From: Thioalkalivibrio sp.
GTDB taxonomy: Bacteria; Pseudomonadota; Gammaproteobacteria; Ectothiorhodospirales; Ectothiorhodospiraceae
Direction of reading: 5' to 3'
Assembly: GCA_007116035.1 (NCBI GenBank)
Contig: SKJG01000026.1
Location: forward strand, 1-42,825
DNA: 42,825 bases
Part shown: piece after piece, positions 1-8,435 of the stretch
How positions within the stretch are numbered: the first letter of the stretch is position 1
Layout: each line of letters begins with the position of its first letter
Notes under the pieces: generated by a model
Database searches by the model: none
What the model was told of the DNA's origin: nothing
Seen by the model: only the letters and a program-made list of their open reading frames with translations
Translations under genes and position numbers: made by a program

Positions 1-240
1 CGAACCCGACAACTCCATGCCGATCCGTGCTTTGCGCCGCGCCGCCTCGAGTTGTGTTCCGGCCCGCGGGATCTCGCGCGTAAACGTACCCAGCTGGTCG
101 GTGTCGAAGCCGTCCACCACCTCGATCCGGCACCCGAGCGCCGATTCGAGCGTGGGGGCCATCACGCGCTCCTTGCCGTGGCGCGTCAACAGCACGATCG
201 TTTGTCCCGCGAGACTGTACGAACGCATCCGGGCTGACAT
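1..240 (-). CDS. DUF6671 family protein (partial, C-terminus outside window)
   Basis: Reading the minus strand from an ATG at 240 gives an open frame that runs off the window edge. It contains the string TRHGKERVMAPTLE followed by DGFDTDQLGTFTREIPR and then KARIGMELSGS. This is the conserved N-terminal pattern of the DUF6671 family as I remember it: a TxHGKE block, then a DTDxLGTFTREI block, then an alanine/lysine-rich helix. Function is unknown for the family. An alternative in-frame ATG lies at 285, 15 codons upstream, and would add a polar tail. Neither start has a strong ribosome binding site, so the start is uncertain. The remaining two thirds of the protein lie to the left of this window. 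Confidence 0.7.
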   Translation of the reverse strand, partial: MSARMRSYSLAGQTIVLLTRHGKERVMAPTLESALGCRIEVVDGFDTDQLGTFTREIPRAGTQLEAARRKARIGMELSGS

Positions 241-362
241 CGATTCAGCCGTTCCTGTCCACTGCGGTTCGCGTGCTGCTGACATGCCATCACCATGAGG
301 CTGGACCCGATCGGTCGAATGCCCCGAAAGCCCATTGAGCCAGAAAAACCTTACACCGAAAC

Positions 363-1175
363 CTAAAACTTCGATCCGGTACTTTGAGCATCGCGTCGGG
401 GCACACGGGTATGGAGATACACTACGTCTGAGGATGCCTCGCCGGGCTTTGGCGCGTCGCAGAGGCGCGGGACGTCCGAGTCGGTGAGCGGTGTGTTGAG
501 CCGCAGTTCCAGCCAGCTCGTCAGTGGTAACCAGCCTGCGAGATCCTTCTTCGTCCTCGAGGGATGCATCTCGTGGATGCTGGAGCCCTCGTCGGCGGTG
601 TGCACGTAGTTCTGGCTGTCGCGCAGAGCGCCCACGATCGGGATCTGCACCCGGTCGAGGAAGGCCGTCAGCTTGCGAAAGCCTAAGGTATTCTCCCGTA
701 CGCGATTCGCCACAATACCCAGCCTGCCCATGCGCTGGCTGACCTTCGCCACCAACAACAGGTCGGCAATCAGGCGCGACGCCGCGTGAATGTCGATGGC
801 GGATGGCAGCACCGGCACGAGTATCGCGTGGGCCCCTGGCGTGAATTCGGTGAGCTGTGCCGTCGTCATGGCAGCAGGCGTATCCACGACGCAATAGCGG
901 ATATCGGGCGGCATGCGCAACTGGAAGCTGCGCGTCATGTTCGTTTTCTTCTCGAAGGCGGCCACGCCGTAGATTGCGGTCTGGGTCGGAGGCCGCTTCT
1001 TGAGCCACCGGATGCTGGAGGCCTGGGGGTCGAAATCCATGAGGGCGGCGGGCCGTCCGAGCGAGGCGAAATAGCCGGCCAGGTTCATGGCGAGCGTTGT
1101 CTTACCCGAGCCGCCCTTGGGGTTCAGGATCACGATCTTGCGTAGTTCCCGGTGGCCGGGGATGTTCAGGGTCAT
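363..1175 (-). CDS. ParA/MinD-family ATPase (orphan)
   Basis: A 270-residue P-loop ATPase of the ParA/Soj/MinD superfamily. Residues 20-27 are KGGSGKTT, the deviant Walker A box with the signature lysine. LMDFDPQAS at 45-53 is the switch I/A' aspartate motif, and CVVDTPAA near 95-102 is Walker B. The frame stays open far upstream, but the ATG at 1175 is preceded by GGAAAGGAGACGACCC, a strong Shine-Dalgarno at good spacing, and the ATPase fold begins right after it. No ParB homologue or parS-like cluster is visible beside it. It is therefore probably not the chromosome partition protein but one of the orphan ParA ATPases that position other cargo. Cargo is unknown. The nearest same-strand upstream neighbour is the DUF4242 gene, whose stop lies 163 nt before this start. 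Confidence 0.85.
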   Translation of the reverse strand: MTLNIPGHRELRKIVILNPKGGSGKTTLAMNLAGYFASLGRPAALMDFDPQASSIRWLKKRPPTQTAIYGVAAFEKKTNMTRSFQLRMPPDIRYCVVDTPAAMTTAQLTEFTPGAHAILVPVLPSAIDIHAASRLIADLLLVAKVSQRMGRLGIVANRVRENTLGFRKLTAFLDRVQIPIVGALRDSQNYVHTADEGSSIHEMHPSRTKKDLAGWLPLTSWLELRLNTPLTDSDVPRLCDAPKPGEASSDVVYLHTRVPRRDAQSTGSKF

Positions 1176-1338
1176 GGGTCGTCTCCTTTCCCGCACGCTA
1201 CGACGTGAACGAATGCCTGCACCGGTGACCGGCTCAAGGAAGAGAAACGGCTCACAGTTGGTCCAGTAACCTACTGGAACATAGCACAATCGGGATTCGG
1301 TTGCCGGTCCGTATCGGCCAAGCCCGCCCCTCCCGGGC

Positions 1339-1623
1339 TCAGGCGTCGCTCTCGCTGGTCGGGTCAAGAATGCTGTGGACCCGGGTAATGCGGGTCGCAG
1401 GGAAGCCGGAGAGTTCCGCGTGTCTGCGGATCACCTCCTCGTTCTCCGCGACATAGACGCAGAAGGTCTTGTTCCCGGTGACGTAGCTGTGTTCCCAGTG
1501 AACGGCAGGCGCGAGCTCCTGTAGGGCTGCGTTCGACTTGGCCGCGGCGGCGGCGAGGTCGGAGCGATCAAGAGAACCGATGTCGGGGACATCACGCTCA
1601 ATGACGTAGCGGTGTAAAGGCAT
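1339..1623 (-). CDS. DUF4242 family small protein
   Basis: A 94-residue protein beginning MPLHRYVIERDVPDIG, with later strings VHWEHSYVTGNKTFCVYVAE and HAELSGFPATRITRVHSILD. This is the pattern of the DUF4242 family (ferredoxin-like fold; one actinobacterial member is described as nickel binding). The start at 1623 follows GGAGGATCGGCC, a clear ribosome binding site. The frame is open further upstream, but that part looks non-coding. Family members are usually 80-100 residues, so this one appears complete. Role in this organism is unknown. It precedes the ParA-type ATPase gene on the same strand. Confidence 0.8.
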   Translation of the reverse strand: MPLHRYVIERDVPDIGSLDRSDLAAAAAKSNAALQELAPAVHWEHSYVTGNKTFCVYVAENEEVIRRHAELSGFPATRITRVHSILDPTSESDA

Positions 1624-2115
1624 GGCCGATCCTCCATTTTCGTCGTTGAGGAACTTCTTGGCACCACATCCCCGCTCGTGCGGCTCGTCGCGGAGGCGTG
1701 CGGGCCGGGCGCTAGTAATGCTGGCGGCGGCTATTCGGACGCCAACACGATTGCGCCAGTACGACGGCGGCCAGCCCACCCGGGCCGGGGATTCCCAGCA
1801 TCAGGCATCCCGACTGGCACCGTTTGTTTCGAGCTTAGGGTCTGGGTCGGTGAAATACTTGCAGCATCTTGCGCATGGGCGACGGATCTTGCGGTTTGTT
1901 ACCGGCATGGGGCGGGAGCACACGGTCCCCGTACACCACGAACCGGGGGCCCGCCCGGCAGTTCCAGTGTCGCCCCGAGGGGAAGCTGCTTAAGGCGGTC
2001 ACGCTCATCCTTGGCCCACTTCACTGGCGTTGCGTAAAGGGCGTTGAGGCGTCCTAGCCGCCGGATCGGCCTGTCGGGCATCCGCTGCGGTTCTGCAGCT
2101 TTGCCGGAACCGGTA
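1624..2115. other. Intergenic stretch with only decayed coding
   Basis: Nearly 500 bases between the DUF4242 gene and the end of ppc. I see no intact gene, RNA or terminator. The only structure is the frameshifted coding-like segment on the minus strand at 1835-2081, listed separately. Confidence 0.5.
1835..2081 (-). pseudogene. Possible frameshifted gene remnant, unrecognised
   Basis: From an ATG at 2081 the minus strand encodes a plausible hydrophilic stretch that includes LNALYATPVKWAKDERDRL and LPLGATLELPGG. The frame then turns into low-quality Arg/Pro/Cys sequence. Moving by one base at about 1940 restores a sensible continuation, RFVVYGDRVLPPHAGNKPQ, which ends at a stop at 1835. Two adjoining coding-like pieces in different frames suggest one gene broken by a single indel near a run of C residues. 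A sequencing error would look the same. I do not recognise the family. Confidence 0.3.
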
Positions 2116-4908
2116 CTACCCCGTATTGCGCATGCCGGCCGCGATGGCGTTGATGCTGCGCAGCAGCGGGTCGAGCCAATCTTCCCGCTTGGCCTGATCG
2201 GGCTCGCTTCGGTAGTGCTCCAAGGCGGCGACCTGGATGTGGTTCAACGGGTCCAGATAGAGGTTGCGACGGATCAGGGAATGGGCAAGCTCGGGGGTCT
2301 CCTGCAGGAGCCCCTGGATTCCGGCAACATTCAGGACCTGGATGCGCGTGCGTTCGTACTCCGCCTCGATGACCCGGAAAATGGCTTCGGCCTGCTCGCG
2401 ATCCCGGGCTAGCCGGACGTACTCCCTGGCGATATGCAGCTCGGCCTTGAAGAGGGACATCTGGGTATTGGAGAGCAGTGCCCGAAAATAGGGCCAGTCC
2501 TGGTACATGCGCTGAAGCTTGGCCAGACGCTGGGGTTCGTTCGCGCGCCAGCGCTCCAACGCATGGCCGATGCCAAACCAGGCGGGCAGGGTGTGCCTGG
2601 ATTGGGCCCAGCCGAACACCCACGGGATGGCCCGGATGGAGCCCAGGGAACGGTCGGCCTTCTTGCGATGGGAGGGCCGCGAGCCGATGTTCAAGAGGGC
2701 AATGGCATCAAGGGGCGTGCACTCGTAGAAGTAATCCAGAAAGCCCGGGGTTTCGCGAATCAGGCCCCGGTAGGCCTCCTCTCCATAGCGGGCCAGCTCG
2801 TCCATGATGCCGAGATCGTCGTTACGATCCTCGGCGGGCGGCTCGATCAGGCAACGGCTGGCCTTGATCAGCCCACTGATGCCCATGATGAGCTCGTAAC
2901 GTGCGGTCTCCGGGTTCGCGTACCGATAGGACAAGACCTCGCCCTGCTCGGTGAACTTGATCTGGCCATGGACGGTATCCATGGGCTGGGACAGGATCGC
3001 CTCGTGGGTCGGCCCGCCGCCACGCCCGATGGTGCCGCCGCGGCCATGAAAGAGCCGACAGTCGACGTGGCGGTCGTCGGCAAGGGCGATGACCTTCCGC
3101 TGGGCCTCGTACAGGTTCCAGGTGGACGACAGGATGCCGCCGTCTTTGCAGGAATCCGAATAGCCGAGCATGACCTCCTGCCGGTTGCCGGACGCGCGCA
3201 GCAGCGCGCTGTAGGTCTCGTTGTCGAAGAGCGTCGACATGACCTCGTCGATTCGGGTCAAATCTTCGATGGTCTCGAACAGGGGCGAAACCTGGATGTC
3301 GCAGAACCACCCCGAGCGATCCCGCCCGGCAAGGCCGGCAAGTCGGGCGAGCAGCATGACCTCCATGACGTGGCTCGCGGCATGGGTCATGGAGATCACG
3401 TACTGGCCGAAGCAGTCCGGACTGATCTCCGCGCGCATGCGGGCGATGACCTCGAAGACCTCCAGGGTCTCCCGGGTCTCCGGCGTCAGGGTTGCCTTGT
3501 CGATCACGAAGGGGTGGGGGTGGGCGATCGCCTCGGCCAGGGCGCCCAGGCGCTGCTCCTCGTCAAAGGCCTGGTAGTAGGGTGCGCCCGGCTGGCGGGC
3601 GAACAACTCGGTGACCGCCTGGGTGTGCCGGGTCGACTCCTGGCGGATATCGAGGTGCACGAGGTGAAAACCGAAGCTCTCGGCGAGCCGGATCAGGTCC
3701 TCCAGCGGGCCAGTAGCGGCATTGGCATCCCCGTGGTGAGCGAGCGAATCGCGGATGAGATAAAGATCGGAGAGGAAGTCCCGGTCGCTCGCGTAGCCGT
3801 CGGGCAGCTCCTCGTGGTGGCGGCCGGCGATTCGCGTCCGTACCCCATCCAGGTTGGCCCGCAGCCGGTGCAGCATCATGGAGATCTTGCGCCGGTAGGG
3901 TTCGTTCACGTAACGGCGCAGGTTCTCGCCCATGGTGCCGAGCCAGTAGTCCTCGTCCGCGTACAGGCTGTCAAGGAAGGACGGCGAGGGCTGACAGAGA
4001 CCGCTCGAATGGCTGAGCATCCGGTGTAGCGATCGAAGCCGCCCGATGTACTCCTCCAGCAGGATCTCGTGGTGCATGCGCACCGCAAGCTCTGTGGTCT
4101 CGGGCTTCACGAAGGGATTGCCGTCACGGTCGCCGCCGATCCAGGACCCGAAGCGGATGAAGCTGGGGATCCGTATCCCGCTCGCTGGGCCATAGACCCG
4201 GCGCACCGCCTTGCCGAGCTGGCGGTACACCTCGGGCACCGCCGAGAACAGGGATTCGCGGAAGAAATACAGGCCCTGCCGGACCTCGTCCGTGACCTGA
4301 GGTTTGTGCGGGCGCACCTCGTCCGTCTTCCAGAGTATTTGGATCTGGGTGCGGATGGCGGCGAGGCGCTCCTGCATCTCTTCTTCGTTGAGCTTGCGAC
4401 GATGCAGCTCCTGGGCCAGCAGAAAGATGCGCCGGAAGATCTCGAGGGTCGTGCGCCGTTTGGCCTCGGTGGGGTGTGCCGTGAAGACCGGAAGATAAAT
4501 CAGATGCTCGAACAGTCCCTGGACCCGCTCCGGGGCAATTTGGTCGTCGTGGAGCTGGCGCACGGTGTCGTCGAAGGAGCCGACCCACAGACGCCCGCCG
4601 GTGCTCATGCGGTCCATGCGATCGAGATAGGCGTTCAGCTCCTCTGCTATGTTGACCAGGCCAAAGTAGATCGCGAAGGCGCGGATGACCTCGGACAAGG
4701 TCTGTGCATCCAGCCCTCCGATGCGCTTGATGAGCTTGGCGCGCAGGGCCGGGTCGTCGCGCTGGCGCAGTTGCATGAAGCCGTCGCGCAGGCGCTCGAC
4801 GATCACCAAGACGCGCTTGCGGCTGTGCTCGCGCAGCACCTCCCCGAGCAGCTCAGTGAAGAGCTGGATGTCGGGCTCTAACGCATGCGCTTGTGGATAC
4901 GTACTCAT
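2116..4908 (-). CDS. ppc: Phosphoenolpyruvate carboxylase
   Basis: A 930-residue enzyme that carboxylates PEP with bicarbonate to give oxaloacetate and phosphate, the anaplerotic feed of the TCA cycle. Diagnostic strings are VFTAHPTEAKRRT (catalytic His145), FHGRGGTIGRGGGPTHEAI (the glycine-rich catalytic loop) and LGYSDSCKDGG, which holds the second signature lysine; the usual residue after DS is Ala, here Cys. The C-terminus ends in RNTG, matching the QNTG/RNTG tail that closes the active site in this family. Length is within the normal 870-930 range. The start is the first ATG of the conserved frame. A GC-rich hairpin followed by T residues lies about 170 nt upstream on the same strand. 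The enzyme is usually allosterically controlled. Confidence 0.97.
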   Translation of the reverse strand: MSTYPQAHALEPDIQLFTELLGEVLREHSRKRVLVIVERLRDGFMQLRQRDDPALRAKLIKRIGGLDAQTLSEVIRAFAIYFGLVNIAEELNAYLDRMDRMSTGGRLWVGSFDDTVRQLHDDQIAPERVQGLFEHLIYLPVFTAHPTEAKRRTTLEIFRRIFLLAQELHRRKLNEEEMQERLAAIRTQIQILWKTDEVRPHKPQVTDEVRQGLYFFRESLFSAVPEVYRQLGKAVRRVYGPASGIRIPSFIRFGSWIGGDRDGNPFVKPETTELAVRMHHEILLEEYIGRLRSLHRMLSHSSGLCQPSPSFLDSLYADEDYWLGTMGENLRRYVNEPYRRKISMMLHRLRANLDGVRTRIAGRHHEELPDGYASDRDFLSDLYLIRDSLAHHGDANAATGPLEDLIRLAESFGFHLVHLDIRQESTRHTQAVTELFARQPGAPYYQAFDEEQRLGALAEAIAHPHPFVIDKATLTPETRETLEVFEVIARMRAEISPDCFGQYVISMTHAASHVMEVMLLARLAGLAGRDRSGWFCDIQVSPLFETIEDLTRIDEVMSTLFDNETYSALLRASGNRQEVMLGYSDSCKDGGILSSTWNLYEAQRKVIALADDRHVDCRLFHGRGGTIGRGGGPTHEAILSQPMDTVHGQIKFTEQGEVLSYRYANPETARYELIMGISGLIKASRCLIEPPAEDRNDDLGIMDELARYGEEAYRGLIRETPGFLDYFYECTPLDAIALLNIGSRPSHRKKADRSLGSIRAIPWVFGWAQSRHTLPAWFGIGHALERWRANEPQRLAKLQRMYQDWPYFRALLSNTQMSLFKAELHIAREYVRLARDREQAEAIFRVIEAEYERTRIQVLNVAGIQGLLQETPELAHSLIRRNLYLDPLNHIQVAALEHYRSEPDQAKREDWLDPLLRSINAIAAGMRNTG

Positions 4909-5073
4909 AGGGGCTCGGGGATGGCGCGCGCGTCCACCGGGGCAATACTACCCTGCCGAGGCGCCCACGCCAGCGCTGGCCCCCGACCGTATCGCCGTGG
5001 GTTTTCCGGACGCGCGTTTCCGTAGATCAGCCCGAGCTGTACCCCGAGCGGGGCGCGGTTTCGCCAGACACGT

Positions 5074-5101
5074 AAAACACCCGCCCCGCGGGTGGGGCGG
5101 G
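5074..5101 (-). terminator. GC hairpin followed by T-rich tract, upstream of ppc
   Basis: On the minus strand CCCGCCCC and GGGGCGGG form a perfect 8-bp stem with a 6-nt loop, followed by TGTTTT. This has the form of an intrinsic terminator with a short T tract. It lies about 170 nt before the ppc start and would stop transcription arriving from the right, or act as an attenuator in a long ppc leader. Confidence 0.45.
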
Positions 5102-5273
5102 AAAAGCGCGATGGAGGAGAGTCGCGCATACGCAAGTCGTTAAGAAGTTCATCCATTGTCTCGACTCGGATTCTTCGCCCCAGCGCAATGAACCATGAGT
5201 CTTGGGATGCGTCGGTCATTTTTGACTCTGGGCGGGAATCCTTTTCTTTGCGGGGCGCGGCGATCCACGCGCG

Positions 5274-5348
5274 TCAGATCGCATGAGCGAAATGCATGGC
5301 GCCGATGATGGTCAGCGAGGCCATGCCTGATGCGACCAGAATTCTCAT
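5274..5348 (-). CDS. Possible 24-residue hydrophobic peptide
   Basis: An ATG at 5348 opens a 24-codon frame: Met-Arg, a hydrophobic core of small and aliphatic residues, then FAHA and one more residue before TGA. GGAAACC lies 5-11 nt upstream of the ATG. The sequence has exactly the shape of a Sec signal peptide with an AxA-like cleavage site, or of a one-helix membrane microprotein. It could be a real small membrane peptide, or the surviving signal sequence of a lost exported protein. No homologue is known to me. Confidence 0.25.
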   Translation of the reverse strand: MRILVASGMASLTIIGAMHFAHAI

Positions 5349-5701
5349 GACGGTTTCCGGTTCTGGGCCTGGCGAAGCGGGGTCAGGCACCTTCATCAAA
5401 GATCAAGCATCCATCGTGCCAATCTCTCTCGGGTTCGAAGAAAGTTCTATATTTATCGTTTCGTATCCATTTTTGTTGCATTAAGGTGAATCGATCCGTT
5501 GGTCCCGCGCGTGCGAAATCGGTGCATTTGCACCATGCTCGACGGCTTCGTGACCGCTCCAGGTGCGAACATCCCATGACGTAAAGGCAGCGGTTCAGGC
5601 GGCATTGCTTCTGGCCTATCCGGGGCATAGGGTAAGAGTCGCGGTCCGCCCGGCAGCCGCTTGGGCCGACCGTCTCTGAACCGATCGCTTGAGGTGACGC
5701 C

Positions 5702-6160
5702 GTGAAAAACCTTCCCGTGATTTTCGCCGCGGGCGCGCTTGCGCTTGCCGTTGCGCCGTTGCACGCCGAAGAGGTGACCTACCGCGAACACGTGCAGCCC
5801 CTGTTTCAGACTCAGTGCGTCGGCTGCCACGGGGTGCATGCCCCGTATGTCGGCGATTTCGACGAGGACAAGGCCCGTTACGAAGAGATGGGGCTCGGAC
5901 CCCGCATGGACTCCTACGCGGACCTGATCATGTTCGTCGTATATCCCGACACCGGTGCCCTGATGCGCCGACTCGACGACGGCAGCAGGCGCCCAGAAGG
6001 CCAGCCCGGTAACATGTACGAGTACCTGGGGGCCGATCCTGAAGAGCGCGCGCGCAACTTCTCCGTGTTCAAGGCCTGGGTCGGGGAGGATGCATGGAAC
6101 CTCGAGCGCTGGGGCGACATCACCAAAGAGCAGTTGGACCGGCTCGAACTGGCCTACTGA
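5702..6160 (+). CDS. Periplasmic monoheme c-type cytochrome
   Basis: A 152-residue exported protein. It has a signal peptide (MKNLPVIFAAGALALAV then LHA-E as likely cleavage site) and one CVGCH heme attachment motif near residues 39-43, in a context (HVQPLFQTQCVGCHG) typical of soluble c-type cytochromes. Several Met residues follow (around LIMFVVYP, GALMRRLDD and GNMYEYLG), any of which could be the distal heme ligand. The start is GTG at 5702, preceded by TTGAGGTGACGCC, a good ribosome binding site. The role is probably periplasmic electron transfer. The partner is unknown because no oxidoreductase gene is adjacent. Confidence 0.85.
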   Translation: MKNLPVIFAAGALALAVAPLHAEEVTYREHVQPLFQTQCVGCHGVHAPYVGDFDEDKARYEEMGLGPRMDSYADLIMFVVYPDTGALMRRLDDGSRRPEGQPGNMYEYLGADPEERARNFSVFKAWVGEDAWNLERWGDITKEQLDRLELAY

Positions 6161-6312
6161 GCTTCGGGTTCGTATTTCAGGATTGCAACCGGATCCCGAT
6201 GCTGCGTGCGAAACCGCGTCCGGTCGGAGTGCAGCGGTGAACCGCCAGGGTGCTGCCTGATCCAACAAGTGGCGAGGTCCCGGATGATCAATGGGAGGGT
6301 ATGAGGGAGGTG

Positions 6313-7287
6313 ATGTCGAAACACGTCTGTTGGACACCCTATGGTGTCGCGCTGCTGGTGCTTTGCATGTTTTTCCCCGTTGGGGCCGCGGAGGAACTCG
6401 CCGACGGCGCCTGGGCGCGCGGGCACTACCCGCTACCGCAATACAGCGATTTGATCGGTCAGGTGTATGTCGTACGGGTGCAGGAGGACGAGACGCTGGT
6501 GGATATCGCCCGCGAGCACAACGTGGGCTTCGAAGAGATCCGGATCGCGAACCCCAACGTGAGCATCTGGGCGCCAAGACCGGGAACGGAGGTCCTGATC
6601 CCAGCCCGCCACATCCTTCCAGACGCCCCCCGCGAAGGCATCGTGATCAACCTGTCCGAGATGCGGCTCTACTACTACTCGAGCCCCGAGGTGGTGGAGA
6701 CCTACCCCATCAGCGTCGGGCGCGAAGAGTTCGCCACGCCCGTAGGGGTCACACGGACGACGGTCAGAGTGCGCGATCCTTCCTGGACCCCGCCGCGCTC
6801 CGTGCGCGAGGAGGCCGCGGCCCGCGGCGAGCCGCCGCCCGAAGTCGTTCCCGCTGGACCGGACAACCCACTGGGCAGGCACGCGATCCTGTTGGACCTG
6901 CCCAGCTACCTGATCCACGGCACCAACCAGCCTGATGGCGTCGGCATGCGGGTCAGCCGCGGCTGCATCCGCATGTTCCCCGAGGACATCGAGTCGCTGT
7001 TCGACCGCGTGCCTGCTGGCACCCGGGTCAACATCATCGATCAGCCGTTCAAGGCGGGTTGGTCCGAGGACAACGTGCTGTACGTTCAATCCTTCCCGCA
7101 ACTGGAGGAGAACGTCGGAAGCTTCGATCCAGTCCGCAATGCCCTCGACGTCGTGGCTCTTGTCGCCTTCGACGACAACTTGAACCCCGTCGACTACAGA
7201 CGTGTGCGCCAGTTGGTCGAAAACCCCAACGGGCTTGCGGTTCCGCTGCGGGGCCCGCTCCGCCAGAGCCCCCCCGTCCCGGACTGA
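6313..7287 (+). CDS. L,D-transpeptidase with LysM domain (ErfK/YbiS/YnhG type)
   Basis: A 324-residue periplasmic enzyme with a signal peptide (hydrophobic core GVALLVLCMFFPVGA), a LysM peptidoglycan-binding domain at about 50-98 and a YkuD catalytic domain at about 107-240. The catalytic motif is intact: IHGTNQPDGVGMRVSRGCIR gives His202 and nucleophile Cys218. Enzymes of this group form 3-3 cross-links or attach Braun lipoprotein to meso-diaminopimelate. The C-terminal ~80 residues lie beyond the fold, as in ErfK relatives. The start is ambiguous: 6313 gives the best signal peptide and has AGGGAGG just before it; 6301 and 6250 are also in frame. The next gene encodes a Lpp-like lipoprotein, a likely substrate. 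Confidence 0.9.
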   Translation: MSKHVCWTPYGVALLVLCMFFPVGAAEELADGAWARGHYPLPQYSDLIGQVYVVRVQEDETLVDIAREHNVGFEEIRIANPNVSIWAPRPGTEVLIPARHILPDAPREGIVINLSEMRLYYYSSPEVVETYPISVGREEFATPVGVTRTTVRVRDPSWTPPRSVREEAAARGEPPPEVVPAGPDNPLGRHAILLDLPSYLIHGTNQPDGVGMRVSRGCIRMFPEDIESLFDRVPAGTRVNIIDQPFKAGWSEDNVLYVQSFPQLEENVGSFDPVRNALDVVALVAFDDNLNPVDYRRVRQLVENPNGLAVPLRGPLRQSPPVPD

Positions 7288-7334
7288 GGTCGTGCAAGAG
7301 CCTCCAGTCGCCCGCTGCGGCTGCCTCCCGTGGG

Positions 7335-7643
7335 TTACTTCTGCATCGTGCGACGGAACATGCGGTTCATCTCTTCGCGGTTCTGCTCCGAGATCCGTTT
7401 GGCTTCGGTGGCATCCCGCTGCGCTTCGTTCGCGGTATTGATGGCCTCGTTCGCGGTGCCCTGGGCCTCGTTCGCGGTGCCCTGGGCCTGGTTGGCGAGG
7501 GCCTTGGCCTCTGTCGCCTCTGCTTGCGCGGCTTCGGCCTTGAGGCGGACTTCTTCCAGCGCTTTGGTGGAGGCACAGCCGCTCAGGATGGCCAGTGAGG
7601 CGGCAACTGCGGTTAGCTTCAGGACGGTGCTCTTTGCGTTCAT
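7335..7643 (-). CDS. Braun-type alanine-zipper murein lipoprotein
   Basis: A 102-residue outer-membrane lipoprotein. The signal peptide ends in the lipobox LSGC (Cys22). The mature part is almost wholly an alanine-rich coiled coil with repeated NQAQGTANEAQGTANEA heptads, as in Lpp/OprI alanine zippers. The last residue is Lys (TMQK), the residue through which Lpp is covalently joined to peptidoglycan by L,D-transpeptidases. It is longer than E. coli Lpp (78). The start at 7643 has AAGGAAAAAAGCGACC before it; an upstream extension in the same frame lacks a signal sequence. L,D-transpeptidase genes lie on both sides. Likely role: tethering the outer membrane to the cell wall. That it is covalently attached is inference from the C-terminal Lys. 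Confidence 0.88.
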   Translation of the reverse strand: MNAKSTVLKLTAVAASLAILSGCASTKALEEVRLKAEAAQAEATEAKALANQAQGTANEAQGTANEAINTANEAQRDATEAKRISEQNREEMNRMFRRTMQK

Positions 7644-7820
7644 GGTCGCTTTTTTCCTTGGGTGTTTCCCGAACAGGCGTGTCAGAAGTCTCGTGGATCC
7701 CGGCCGCACAGACCATCACGGCGCGGTTGGCTGGATCCGCTCATGCGGGTCGTCACAACCTGCTCTAGCGTAGCCGGACCCTGCCAGCCACGCCAGTGGT
7801 GGACCGCGTCGCAGGCGTGC

Positions 7821-8435
7821 TTACCGAATCACCACCCGCGAGCCAATGCCGACCAGTTCCGCGAGGCGCTCGATCTGCTCGTTACTGACCGCGACGCAGC
7901 CCTCGGTCCAGTGGAAGCGGCTATGGATATCGGGGCTGCCGCGGCCGATCCCGTGGATGCCAATCGCGCCGCCCAAGACGGTGTTCTGGGGCGGGTGGCC
8001 GTACCGCCGGTAATAGGCGTGATAGGCCTCGTAGTCCTGCTCGGTGAAGATCCCCGACTCCAGTGCCATCCGGGCATGCACGGGCGTCGGGTAGTCGATC
8101 CCGATGAAGATGTGCCACCGGCTCTCGTGGTTGAACCGGTTCACGCGAAATTCTCCGAGCGGCGTCACGTTATCTCCGCGAAGGCGTGCCGGCTTCGCAC
8201 CGCCGCGCCCCAGCGAGATCGGAAAGAAACGCTCGATCTCTGTGTTGCCGCGATAGACGCTCAGCGTTGCCGCCTGGTCGTCTACCAGAATCCAGACCTC
8301 ACCGGCATATCGGGGCGTCTGCGCGTTGGCCAGTAAATCCTCGATTGGATTGGCACGGCTGTCCGTCGCGTTCAACAGCGCGAGGGGAGCGGCCAGCGTC
8401 ATGAGCGTAAAACGGCGTCGGGACAGGGATTTCAT
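7821..8435 (-). CDS. L,D-transpeptidase (YkuD/YafK type)
   Basis: A 204-residue exported protein with an Arg-rich N-terminus (MKSLSRRRFTLMTLAAPLAL) that could be a Sec or weak Tat signal. The YkuD fold follows: VWILVDDQAATLSVYRG, then TPLGEFRVN, then the catalytic segment IGIHGIGRGSP...FHWTEGCVAVS with His161 and Cys180. There is no LysM domain, unlike the other L,D-transpeptidase 0.5 kb away. The IHG...TEGCVAVS form resembles YafK-like enzymes, some of which in E. coli (DpaA/LdtF) cut the Lpp-peptidoglycan bond instead of making it. Whether this one cuts or joins cannot be told from sequence. It is co-oriented with and upstream of the Lpp-like gene. Confidence 0.88.
   Translation of the reverse strand: MKSLSRRRFTLMTLAAPLALLNATDSRANPIEDLLANAQTPRYAGEVWILVDDQAATLSVYRGNTEIERFFPISLGRGGAKPARLRGDNVTPLGEFRVNRFNHESRWHIFIGIDYPTPVHARMALESGIFTEQDYEAYHAYYRRYGHPPQNTVLGGAIGIHGIGRGSPDIHSRFHWTEGCVAVSNEQIERLAELVGIGSRVVIR

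Larger units (their letters stand above)
4909..5701. other. Long intergenic region upstream of ppc and the cytochrome gene
   Basis: About 790 bases separate the divergent ppc and cytochrome c genes. It contains a minus-strand hairpin at 5074-5101 and a possible 24-residue peptide gene at 5274-5348. An AT-rich patch lies at about 5440-5485, where promoters for either gene could lie. A minus-strand frame from 5219 is open across the hairpin but turns into Arg/Pro-rich sequence and is probably not a protein. I see no other gene. Confidence 0.5.

Noticed and set aside
363-1175. ParA-type gene considered as evidence of a replication origin or plasmid partition locus
   Set aside because: No parB, parS-like repeats, dnaA or rep gene is visible nearby, and the surroundings are housekeeping genes.
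2434-4029. A 531-codon plus-strand open frame opposite ppc
   Set aside because: It mirrors the codon pattern of ppc and has no recognisable motif.
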